64,000 nt of DNA from Trichosphaerium sp. ATCC 40318 (Eukaryota > Discosea > Flabellinia > Trichosidae), in contig JALMLS010000423.1 in the NCBI GenBank assembly GCA_038496445.1, positions 62,001 through 126,000 on the forward strand, written 5' to 3'. Under the pieces are notes generated by a model. The model saw only the letters and a list, made by a program, of their open reading frames with translations, ran no database searches and was not told the origin of the DNA. Below are positions 1-10,941 of this stretch, in pieces. Both the position numbers and the translations under genes were made by a program. How positions within the stretch are numbered: the stretch's first letter is position 1; each line of letters starts with the position of its first letter.

Positions 1-3000
1 CTTGAACGTGGTACTACCGAGTAAAATTAATACGCTATTCTTTAAAACGAAATAATATTACCTGTTCCAGCAAGACTTGGTTTCACCCAGCGAAGTCGCT
101 TTTGTGTCTGTGCTTCTAGAATCCACAACTCATTTTTTTGTTCTCTATCCGTCCTATACACCATTTAGTAGTTCAAGTATAAAGGACAATGTGATAGTCA
201 AAAGGGTTTGTGTCGGTTCTTATTTTAGTGGGGCCAAGGTGGAAATACGTACCATCCTCCAAAGGAGAGAAGTTTGTTGTGATAAGGAACAATTGTATTT
301 TTTTGTACATGTTGACATTTACCAATTGCTTCAATACGTTCCCAAGATAGACAAGTATCATCTGATATATCTAAACGCCAATACTCATTACTTAATTTAC
401 CTACAAGTAACAGAAAACCAGTCAACACCCAACCAAGAAAAATGTATATTGAATAATAAAATGGAGTTACCATCTAACTTATCTTTACCACTCCATAAAT
501 ATACATTTTTACCGATACACCCAATATTAGGTGACTCTCTATAGATTAAGGTTAGGTTATCATCGTATTAATAATTTGGTATACGTACTTGCTAGGGTAA
601 CGTGATACTTTAAGTTGCTGCATTGTGTATACTTCCATATCAAATGCGTAAATATCTCCAAAAGAAAAAATATACAACCTTTGACCTAAACATGCTCTAA
701 GCGTATGCCTTTATCACGTGGACAAAAAAACACCTTCAACCAAATTAAAATACGACTGTACCTGAACGAATAGTAACTGCTTTTCTAGACATAGACAAGT
801 ACAAAGACCCAGTGTTTGTTACAATTTTCCTCCACTCATTGCTCCCTAAATACACAACTTAGTCAAGTCTTCTCATGCTGAATTAGTTCATACCAGGGCT
901 GTATAGATAAGCACCCATTGCAAAAGTACGTGTAGGTAGAACAATAATATCACTATTTGGATCTCCTTCATGTACAGTAAACATCTGGGGATCAGCGCAT
1001 ATTGGAATTTGTTTCGCGCTAAAAATTGTTTCCCCTAAATGTCCTTCTTTAGGAGGCTCTTTATCTTCATCTTCATCTTCATCCTCTTCACCTTCTTTAA
1101 GCAGCTCTGATGTTATAATATTACTGTTCTTAACAAATACACCATGACTCGCTAAGAACGCTTCAAAAAACGCAGTCTTAGCAGCATCAACACCTTCTCC
1201 TTCATCTTCTTCGTCAGAAGAACTGCTAATGCTGTCACTTGAGTCTAGAGGGTCCACTTTTTCTTCGTTTCCAGGAGCAGGTTTCTTTCTTTTAACAATA
1301 GGTCTTGGTTCAACTTTGTGCCACTGATAACTCACTATAGCAAAGAGTGAGTTAGCATATACCCACAGGTTGAACTACATACAAACTTCAAAATCAAACA
1401 AGAATGGTTCTTGGCCAAAGTTAGCTCTTAAAGACTCTCCTCTACTTCCAGTAGCGACACAAGGGTACCAATCAATGTCCATATCAAAATCTACGTACTT
1501 TTGTTAGTCAATAGATTATGAAGGGTGCTAATGGTACACCTTTCGTTGAAACGCCCAAGAATTGTCCGTTTTTGGTATAAAATACTTCAGCAGTGCTGAA
1601 AATCAGTCCACAACCAATAACGTCCCCAGTAGTATATGCAGGACCCCTTAGTTTTGTTGTCAATTAAAATCAGACCGAACTGTGATTGAAGACCTCTTTT
1701 ACGTACCAAGTTTGACCGCTTCCAGATTGCTCAAATATGTTACCATCGTCTCCATGGTACCCAACAGAATTCTTCTTCCATCTGTTCGAACAAGTCAGAA
1801 ACTAGTAAAAGCAACACTGTTTAAAGTTTGCTTTAACCGTACCCAGGATGGTCTGACGTCTTGTAATCCTTGTCAACAAGACCAACAGCTAAATATCTAA
1901 ATCATATTGTTCAGAAAATTATTCAATTAAGTACTCTCTTTTTAGTACCCATGTGCTCCACCATCTATAATAGTAACCTCAAAGTAACCTCCATCTATTC
2001 CAGGCATCACTTTAAATGGTTTATTTGCCTGAACGCATCAAGATTAACACTAATGCAACAAAAAAAACAGAACAATAAACCAGGAATACCTTGCTTAATG
2101 CTGATACATCTACTTTATCTCCAACGTGCTCAACAGTTAATCCCTAAACGTACTATCATTCACATGTTAGGATTTGTTAAACACTTACATCTGGGAGCAA
2201 CTTTCGGTAAAAGACGCTGTTGTTTTCCCAAGCAGTTGTATTTGTGCATAATCGCTCTGGGTCAATTATTAACCTCGTCGAGCACTTGGCTATATTGAAT
2301 AAGAACTTTCACATTGCGCTAAATCTTATGGCTATGGTACCACTGTCAACCCAATACAAGTCATTAAGGGGTATACCAGACTTATCACTTCGAACAGCTC
2401 GTTCTGATTCAACACCATGGCCTCCATAAAGGTATATTCTAACGGCACACGTTAGAAATGACAATAAAAAAAAGGAGTTATTTCAGCTTTTACGTACTTT
2501 GAACCAACAGTGCAAGCACTGGTATTGTATCTAGCGCTTGGTGGATTAAGGAACCATGGCCTACTAAATTTTGTAGTTGTAACACTCTTCGCTAAAGAAG
2601 ATAAACTTAATAACAATCCAACATTCGAAATGCGAAACTAACCATAGGAGTATCGTGATCCTCGCTCCCATAGAAAAATAGCGCAGTCAGTGTAGCCATA
2701 CTCATCGGCAACATCGTATGGAATCTTTTCTTCGTCATTTAGTACTTCAGTATCCGCTTCTCCTAACTACAAATACTTAGCAATGAATTTGTACGATCAA
2801 CTATTATTTACTTCAACCAAAATTTTGACACATTCCAATCCACCCACTAAAGAATGTTAATCTTTTGTTGCTCAACCAATTCTTTGTTAATATACCTGTG
2901 CACGCTGCATGTAATGGTGACAATGAACGCCGTTCATTCATCTTATTGACATCAGCCCCTATAATCAAATGAGCAAGTATTCTATAAAACATTTTCCCAC

Positions 3001-3707
3001 CTGCTTTAATAAGAACCTTTATACACTCAGCGCCCTGGTTCCTAAACAAATGTTATTGTTATAACCATCAATATAATTGATAAAATAATACCTAGCTGCT
3101 ATAATAAGAGGAGTAGAATCTAGTGCTAATGCATTAACATCACTGCCACGAGCAATAAGATCCTATAGAGCGCATTTTGATAAATAAGTGGTACAGCGAA
3201 CAAGGTTTCTCACCTTTAGAATTTCCACCTGTCCACTACAACACGCTTGATGTGTTGGACGCCAAAAATTACCTTCTTCGTCGTGGTCCAATCCTTAAAA
3301 GCAGAAAAAGTTACCAACCAAAAGGTTCTGTTCAACAAAAAATTATGTACCTGCTCCACCTTCGTTTTCAGGAGCAAATAGAAGGTTTAATATGTCTATA
3401 TGGCCTTTGCGTGTGGCTGTTAACATACATTTATGTCGCTACCGTTATGAGATTTATAAGGTATTGTAATACGCACCACCTGGCGTATTTCAGGCAATCC
3501 ATGCTTTATCAGCAGTTTTAGAATAGCTACATTACCCACTTTACATGCTACTTGAAACGTAGTAGGCTGTTGTGGCGGCGTTTGACGCAGTACGTTTACG
3601 TCATTATTAATCAAATAATTGACTTTCTGAATATCTTGTTGTTTTATAGCGCCAATTATAAGTTCATAAGCACTACCTTCTTTCACAATATCACCAGCGT
3701 CTTCCAT
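1..3707 (-). CDS. Ankyrin-kelch-SPRY multidomain protein (3' end beyond window)
   Basis: Starts at an ATG (MEDAGDIVKEG...) and runs leftwards off the window, so the C-terminus is missing. Chaining exons through GTACGT-type introns gives, in order: ankyrin repeats (about 3640-2690; ADVNK..., SPLHAAC, GHIDILNLLF), a kelch blade (about 2610-2330; SKIYLYGGHG ... NDLYWVDSG), a SPRY domain (about 2160-1385; SVGYHGDDG, GDVIGCGLIF, VFYTKNGQFLGV, RANFGQEPF), an acidic/basic linker (1330-1030) and further kelch blades to the edge (QRLYIFSFGDIYAFD, KNVYLWSGKDKLDG, NEYWRLDI, KLLSFGG, KNELWIL). Ankyrin and kelch domains bind proteins, and SPRY domains are often substrate-recognition modules, so an adaptor role is likely (inference). 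Introns were accepted where frame and motif both continue, for example the one at about 252-154. No F-box, BTB or other catalytic partner is visible in the part seen. Confidence 0.85.
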
Positions 3708-3787
3708 TTAGAAGGTTACAAACGCTTTTGCTCCTACTTAACCAATTCAAAAAAAATCAAGCTTGCCTTAGTTTCATCACCAACAGT
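3708..3787. promoter_or_regulatory. Very compact divergent promoter region
   Basis: Only 80 bp separate the ATG of the leftward ankyrin-kelch-SPRY gene from the ATG of the rightward mitochondrial SSB gene. Both promoters and both 5' UTRs must fit here or overlap coding sequence. The stretch includes an A-run (aaaaaaaa near 3750). No TATA-like box was recognised. Confidence 0.5.
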
Positions 3788-4651
3788 ATGAGTCTCCTAC
3801 GCATCGGTTCTATCGCTCGTGTGTCAAAAGTATCAAGGGTCCCAGCAACCTCTGTCAGGGTATGTTTTAGCGCTAAATGAAACTAATTATCATTAGAAAA
3901 CCTTGAAGATCAACCCTAAGCGTAATTATTGCGCTGGAGGCTTCGAAGCTGGTACGTACCTTGTAAACTCAGTATCTTCGCGCTCTAATAACTTATAGAA
4001 AACCCTGGTGATGGTAATAGGGAAGGACGTCGTCCAGGTGGCTGGTTTCTTAATCGCATGACGATCGTCGGTAATGTTGGTCAAGACCCTAAAATCATTA
4101 CCTTTGAGGACGGTAACAGGTGCGTCTGATTTCGGAAAAAAGATTGACAAAATATGTTTTAGAGGTTGTCAATTCAGCGTAGCTACCAACTACACCACCA
4201 AGAACCCAAACACAAACGAAATTACCAACGTAGTAGACTGGCATATGGTTGCTTCTTACGATACCAACATTGTTGAGCTTACTGAGCGTTTCGTACAAAA
4301 AGGGTACGATAGAACGCTGAAATGCGCTTTAAAATTATTAACTATTCTGTACAGAAGCAAAGTTTACATTGAGGGTATGCTCCAATACAAATCATACACA
4401 GACCAAAACGGCACAAGAGCAAAGACCGCAAAGATTGTAGTACAAAGAAACAGAGGTGGTACGTTTAAAAAACCTGTTGGTGTTAGAGGTCTATTTTGCC
4501 GCAAAAAACAACAAAAAAAAAATAAGAAAAATCGCTAAAACATGTTTTATTAGGTGCTTTGCAAGTTATCGCAGGCAAGAAGCAATCAGGTGTTGAGTCA
4601 ATGCCAGGCGTATCAGGCGAAGACAGATTTGATGACAACTCCTTCCAATAA
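3788..4651 (+). CDS. mtSSB: Mitochondrial single-stranded DNA-binding protein
   Basis: Bacterial-type SSB OB-fold protein that coats single-stranded mitochondrial DNA during replication. The first exon (3788 to about 3859) encodes an Arg/Ser-rich presequence, MSLLRIGSIARVSKVSRV, typical of mitochondrial import. Later exons read NRMTIVGNVGQDPKI, CQFSVATNYTT, DWHMVASYDTNIVELTERF, KVYIEGMLQYKSYTD and AKIVVQRNRGG, which follow the SSB core in order. The last exon (from about 4547) ends with the short acidic tail GEDRFDDNSFQ, like the SSB C-terminal protein-interaction tail. Introns are short; the one after VQKG begins gtacga, and the one after RNRGG begins gtacgt and ends ttttattag. The stop is TAA at 4649-4651. 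It is divergent from the ankyrin-kelch gene. Identification is firm; the joins between about 3860 and 4000 are less certain. Confidence 0.9.
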
Positions 4652-4845
4652 GCTCTAGTACTACCATAATGGCACTATAACGCAAGCAAAAATATATCTT
4701 GATCCAATGGACCAAATAAACAAATGCAATAGCCATACATTTTTGCAGAACTTGTCGAAACCAGGTTTTTTTTCTTGATTCTACCAGAAATTTTATTTTA
4801 TTTTACACGTTGTACAGTCAATACTTTTGTACAAAAACATATCAT

Positions 4846-5805
4846 CTATGACACGAGCATTGTGCGTACTCTATCGGATAAAATCCATTGTTTTGCTTTC
4901 TTATTCGGTGTTTTAAGAGCATTATTGTCAAACTCATCTTTTGAGTATAGATGCGATAATACTTGTGGGAAATAACTCAAGAAACCTCTACCTGCCAGCT
5001 GCAGCAGCTGTATTTGAGATACACGATACCTAACCATGTTAATAGAGACCTAGTTTTATTGTTTTTGAATACCAGTCTTGTGCTGTGGAAAGATTTAAAA
5101 CATCTGAGATGTTTCTTAGGTATTTTTTTACAGTTTCTTTGTTTTGCCAATAGCCACGAGGTTTCTTTACACTACAACGTGTCAAATAAACAATCATCAT
5201 TTTGATTGCTACGTACACTTTAGGTGATAGGGAATCCCAATTGTGCTTCCAGTAGCTCGCTTTCAAGGCCGATGATAGGGATCCACCATGCCTACATTGG
5301 GTGACAGAAAGAGTACTAATAAAATAGATTAATGTGAATACCAATATAGTAGGCCAGCAGCGCCATTATCTACGGCGTCCCACCACGTGACTGATCGCCA
5401 GTCATCTAGAACTTTTATATTTAGACTCTCACCAATCTTGTTGAGGCATTGAAGCTGATTTGCAATGACACTCCAGTGTTTGTTCGGTGATTGTCTAAAG
5501 ATGGTTACAAAATCAAAGTCGCCTTTTGAGCTGTTACGCACTTGAATCGCCATAATTCCCAATCGTGGGTCGGATACAAAGCTTGAAGAGATTGTATAAT
5601 AGACTGTTGACTGGGAACAGTTATTTTACAAGTAAAACAGTCCGTAGTACCTGTTTACGCGTGTGCGCTGCTCCACAGGCACCTTGTACCAATCTTCGAG
5701 TGTCTTGACCTGCAATTTATACCCCACCCTATTTATATACGATCTATGGTATACCAACGCGTGTGAGGCTTGTTTGCGGCGATGTAATGCCCTTTGTACT
5801 CTCAT
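4846..5805 (-). CDS. Unnamed repeat protein with DWY/GLL/YW motif units
   Basis: No named family is claimed. The chosen ATG at 5805 gives an Arg-rich start (MRVQRALHRRKQASHALVYH) that could target mitochondria; further upstream in the same frame only a GTG is available. After splicing, the protein contains about three copies of one degenerate unit: L.IK.L.DW..V, then G.GLL, then SL..AL...Y...W, then a GYW segment. Examples are LQVKTLEDWYKV, LNIKVLDDWRSVTWWDAV, LSSALKASYWKHNW, PRGYWQNKETVKKYL and VLNLSTAQDWYS. The final exon ends KQWILSDRVRTMLVS before TAG at 4846-4848. Introns with GTRCGT and GTACTA starts join the frames. Similar DWY.V / GGxGLL repeats occur in otherwise uncharacterised protist and fungal proteins as far as I recall, so the repeat is recognisable but its function is unknown. 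Confidence 0.65.
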
Positions 5806-6133
5806 AAGCACAATTTCGCGCAAACAAGCATTTTTAGGCACAATAGGCTATAGGCAAGGTAAGAAACAACTAACTAAACAGTAAACAATTTAAACCGGTT
5901 GACTTTTTGCCATCTGTACCAACTCAGAAATGATTATTTTCGGGTGTATACTGCGAGGGAATACAGATCTACGCAACTACCAAGGGTTGCATGATTGTAG
6001 CAGGCAAGTGTAAACCCACTGAATTGAGATTTTTTTTATTTTGTTCTTTGTAAACCGCTCTAGCTAATATAACGTACATTCCCTAACACCCTATACTGTA
6101 GAAAGCAAATGTTCTGTTCTCAAATCACCAGAC
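5806..6133. promoter_or_regulatory. Divergent intergenic region (328 bp)
   Basis: This lies between the leftward DWY-repeat gene and the rightward DH-PH-kinase gene, so it must carry both promoters. No ORF with domain content or RNA gene was seen. Confidence 0.4.
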
Positions 6134-9100
6134 ATGGCTAATGACAAACATAACAGGCTGCTCTCGCAGTACATCAAGGACGAGGAACAGTATATTACAA
6201 CATTGTTAGCTTTGGACCAGGTACAAAAAGTCACGTGTCTATTTCACCTCATTTATTGTTGAAAAGCACTATTTGAGTGTCATACGCAATCGCGGACTTC
6301 TATCTGATGAAAACTTGCGAGACTTTTGCCAAAACATTCCACCAATGGTCATGTTTCATGCTGGACATAAAACCAAATTAACAGGTTACTACTTCAAGCA
6401 CACGAAATGCAACAAAAATATTGCTCTTTTTCTCTTTTTTTTTTTCGGTTGCTTGTTATGTTTAAAAACGTTGTCTCACGTTCTTTTAGATGACTATGAA
6501 TCAGTTGGTAGCGCGTTTATGGCATTTGCACGTGTCCATTTTATAATTTTTTTTCCTCACGTGAATAACGTGATGACACGTAACTGTTTCTCATGTTTGT
6601 TTTAGAGTAAAGGATTATCATCTGTATACACAAAGTACGCGATGACGGTTCCTTATATTATCAGTTTCTATCGGACCATGGCATCTACGGAGGATAAGAC
6701 GCTATTAAACTCCTTTCGAGAGGCTAGGTAGTAAATTACGGTAGTACCTAAACCTCTTCTGAAACGTGATTTTTTTTAAAATCTACTTTTTTGCTTTGCA
6801 GACTCATACTCCACAAGGAGTATACGTACTGTTATCATTTATTGCCAAAAAAAAGAAATCGGTGAAACCATTCTTCTTTTTAGTACACATTAAAATTCCG
6901 GCCCGTCAGATGGTCGACAGCAAGCAACTATTTTTTTTGTAATGTTGAGAAAGGCACCAATTAACTTTATTCAGAAAACAAGTTGGTGAGGCATTTGATG
7001 ACTTGATAATGCTTCCTCTGAAGCATCTTGATACAGTTCACGACTTTGTATGTAATATATTTGATGATAGCTATGATATGTATGCCAAAACGAGCAATGG
7101 CACCTCAGATGACGGAAAACTGTATGTCAAAAAATCAGTTTTTTCTCTTTTTAAAATAACTATTACTTATCATTTCCTAGGACATCTTGGCGTGTTAAAG
7201 AAGTCGCTATATATGCAATAGATTCTATTAAAAACCAATTTAAAGAAAAACATCAAAGTGTCACTCTAGACCAAAAATTAAGTGGCATTTCAAAGATTGA
7301 CAAAGTACAACAAACAACATTGTTCTATCATTTTTTTTCAGAAAAAAACCTGAAACCTCTATTTGCAAAAACCAATGTAATCCCAGCACACCTTTAGCAC
7401 TTAGTGACGTGTATTGTTCTCGGGATTTTTTTTTTGATTTTCGTACTCTTTTTCATTATTCATTCGTTTAGACAAGGTTGTTAAAACAAAACAAGAAAAT
7501 ACTACGAACATTCAAGTTAGAACTTATAAAAGTACAAAATTACGAAGTAGACGCAGTCAATACACCTATAGAAGTCATAATTTTGGATCAAGACCTCGTC
7601 ATTACTGAAAACCAGAATAACCAAGATGTAGCCATAGCAACTATGAGTTTACGTAAAATAAGTGTAGTACCAGAAAGTGATAAAGGTACAGAGACAAACC
7701 CGCCATATCGCTGTATACAGGGCTCTTTGCAGGTTTTGTAGATTTACTCATTTTTTTTGTAGAGTGCGCCAACTTGATATTAACTTACGAAGGAGACGTG
7801 TATAGTATGACTACAGATGATTTAGATGTATTAGAGGAGTTTCAGTCAGTATTGTGCCGCTATGTAAAGCAGTTGAGGCGACGGAACTTCCGAAGTCAAC
7901 GGTCAAAATCAAAGAGTAAAAAAAAGATGATTTCTAACTCTACAACACGGTCTCATGTTCTTCTATAGGTCTGGTTGGTAGCGCTGAATGGACGAAAGAG
8001 CTCAAGAACCAGACAAAAGAAAGCAGAACGATAAGAAAGAGTAGAGAAGTCAGACGTAGAGCTTCTATTGTAATACTGTTTTTAGTCTTAAATAGTCACA
8101 CGCCAATGTTTCAAACTAAGTTTTCTCTTTAGATAGGCAAAGATAAGCCAATTTTTCATGCTAATACAATGAGAGCAAAGTCGTCAGGGTCTATCAGTAG
8201 AGCTAAATTGAATAAGGCGAAAGTTGAGGATGAAGTTTTAGCTCAAAAGGTATTGTACTAATTTTTTTTGGAACTTTGTTCCTTTTTTGTCATACACGTG
8301 TTCTTTGGCTCACTCACTTGCGATAGGTTGATAAACTTAGAATATACTTTGACAGAATGAAAAGTAAAGGGAAACAACTATCTAAACAATGTAGCGAGGC
8401 TAAGGCTAATGCAAAAAGAGTCAATGATTTTTGGATTATTGATAGTTCTGAAATTTTAATCGGTGAAGAATTCTCAAGAGGCAGTTATGGCACGTGCTAA
8501 AGAGGTTTTTAGAAACAAAATTCTTTTTAATTTATTGTATTTCGTAACTAATGAATGGAATACAGGTATAATAAGTAAAGGAAAATGGTGTGACATGGAG
8601 GTAAGCACTTTTGGTGAACAGTGGAAAAAAAAAACCAAGATGGTTTCAATTGACACTTGTGCTTGAATAATAGGTGGCTGTCAAGTCTGTAATTCCTGAT
8701 GAGAGTCCGCCAGAACAAGAGAGAAGAGAGAAGGAATTTATAGCCGAGGCTAAAGTAATGAGGTACCATTACCGTTGATCCATCTCTGAAAACCAAATCA
8801 CTGTTTTTCGTATTTACAATATTGTTTCTAGTACAATTCGACCTCACCCAAATATTGTCCGGTACTATGGCATGACCTTGAAACCTTTGTATATTATTGT
8901 AGAGTATATCCGAGGCAGGCCTTTATCGAGTATTCTTTTGGATCCAAATGTCAAGCTTAAAAAAACACACATGAAGTCAATTATTTTGCAAATAGTGGCA
9001 GGTACGCTCACCAAACTCTTGCATCGAACATAAGAGTAAATTTTGGCTCATTTAAATAGGAATGTGTGGCCTTCATTGCCAAGGCATTATACACAGAGAT

Positions 9101-9942
9101 TTGGCTACAAGGAATGTCATGGTGTCAACTACGCTTGATGTAAAAGTAATAGATTTTGGGTACAGTCGATTTTTAGGTGGAAATCCAACTCGCAGCACAA
9201 AGCAAGGTACACTAAACCACCGTCTCTTACTTTAATCTGTACTCATAATTTACCAGGAGAAGGACCAGTGCGGTACATCAATACACTCACAGTTGATGAT
9301 TTTGATTAATTTTTGTTGTAGTCACATGCCGTTTGAATCGATATGGAAGCGAGTTTATTCACGTGCGCTGTTGTTTTTTGTTATTAAAAAACTTTTATTC
9401 TTACTTGTGCCTTGTTACAAAACTAACCATTCATAGAAAAATCTGACGCGTGGATGTTTGGGGTACTTCTATATGAGATTTATTCTGGTGGAAAGTACGT
9501 GTCTTGTTTTAATATGATTTTTTTTTATTGAACGAAAATGTTTTTTTGCACTATGTCTACTGTAAACTACTCCCTTCAGTATTCAGACTCCTTGATAGTA
9601 CCATTTCAAGGAGCATGCGTGCTATAAAATATAATCAAAATTGTCATCTCTGAGTCACTCGCTCTTTAGTAAACAACATAAGAAATTGACTATAATTTCT
9701 CGGTTTTTTAACTTTTTTTTTACAGGATTCCTCACGCAGAACTAACAGCGATTGATATTGTTGTTCTTACAAAAACAAAAGATCTTCATTTACCTAAACT
9801 TGATAACGGATGTGATGTATCAAAAGTTATGCAGATCTGCCTACAATATGATCCAGAAAAAAGACCAAGTTTTAATGATATATTTCTGATGCTAAAAGAT
9901 TCAGATCCTAATACATTTCCAGACATTGGATGCCTTCCATGA
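6134..9942 (+). CDS. RhoGEF (DH-PH) fused to a tyrosine-kinase-like protein kinase
   Basis: Intron-rich gene starting MANDKHNRLLSQYIKDEEQY. The DH domain (exons about 6134-7150) shows the expected EEQYITTLLALDQ start, HYLSVIRNRGLLSDENL, FCQNIPPMV and a long C-terminal helix (LPLKHLDTVHDFV). A PH-like domain follows (about 7470-7970; LRTFKLELIKVQN, then DDLDVLEEFQSVL with a final helix and a basic tail). The kinase (about 8440-9935) has a glycine-rich loop FSRGSYGT, VAVKSV with the ATP-binding Lys, HPNIVRYYGM, catalytic loop HRDLATRN, DFG in VIDFGYSRF, and the substrate-loop motif GPVRYMPFES. HRDLATRN and the latter resemble tyrosine and tyrosine-kinase-like kinases. It should exchange nucleotide on Rho/Rac GTPases and phosphorylate proteins in one chain, probably in motility or receptor signalling. 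Stop TGA at 9940-9942. Internal joins near 6780-6960 are the weakest. Confidence 0.88.
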
Positions 9943-10941
9943 GCTTGTATTTATATAAACTTTCAAAAAACCTATAAAACCATCAATACAAAGACGGTCA
10001 CAGAAACATGTTTAATCCACTGTGTAAGTCAGTTTATTAGAAAACTAATCCGAACTTGTAGAAGTCTTTTACAAACAAAAAAAACAAACAAAACCTTTCT
10101 TATTACGGTCACGCTAGATGGAACATACACTTATCAAGTACGTTTTAGAAACACTATATTATTTTTGTTACTTACGCATCTTAGAAGCACAGTAACTGCC
10201 AATGGCAGTAGTTTACAGAAACTTCACCAAAGTTTTTTTTTTGAAACTTGACAATCATTGCTGCTAACAATTTTGGGAACCTTGTTCAAAGTTTACCTAG
10301 GGCTAGACACTGAAGTGTGGAAATCACATGTCTTCATCCGGATTTAGCATTCCCTCCTTTTAGGAGGTTTATTTCATCACACCCTCCTGCGACATGCATC
10401 GTATGTACTCGTTTTATGTGCCCGGAATTTGAGAAAAAAGGGAAGTACCATTCAAACTTTAACCACGGAATTGCAGGAGGTACTTCGTTTTTTTTTCAGC
10501 AATTCTACGCGTCAATTCCAACCAACATTACAAACATGGATATATTACGCGTTGACATTCTGGATTTTTTAACCAACAACCTTTTCCCAACTCAATTTAG
10601 ACTTCAAACGCATTAACATTTGATAAAAGTTACTTCTTTATGTTAGAAATACTTTCTGCGGTAAGTACAACAAACCAAAAGCATAGATGGATAACATCAA
10701 TGAACGAAATGAGTTATTTTCGCATTTACATAATTTTACGTGAAGAGCCCGCAGTACCCTCTTGCTTGTACTGTTCAATCGCTGATTAAACTATTAGAAA
10801 TGGTAGGCCATATCTTATGATGTGGGAATTATAGCTTCAGAAAAGGAAGGACCTGAGCAAATTAAGCGCTTACTACACAAAAACAACTCCAACACGCAGC
10901 TCTTCGTTTCCACTTTACGGTAAACAAAAAAAACACATATA
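9943..10941. other. Intergenic region (~1 kb) with no supported gene
   Basis: This separates the kinase gene from the MACPF gene. Open frames here begin with GTG and show no domain, no intron-exon continuity and no RNA gene. The last ~150 bp are presumably the MACPF promoter and 5' UTR. Confidence 0.4.

Noticed and set aside
883-1335. Single-exon acidic protein on the minus strand
   Set aside because: It is an exon of the ankyrin-kelch-SPRY gene; its ends carry splice signals and kelch/SPRY continuity on both sides.
4074-4538. 154-codon continuous frame in the SSB gene taken as an intronless SSB
   Set aside because: It reads through three introns. Removing them restores SSB motif order, the basic N-terminus and the acidic tail.
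10317-10616. 99-codon frame upstream of the MACPF gene
   Set aside because: It starts with GTG, has no domain, no splice context and no homologous feel. Chance frames of this size are common here.
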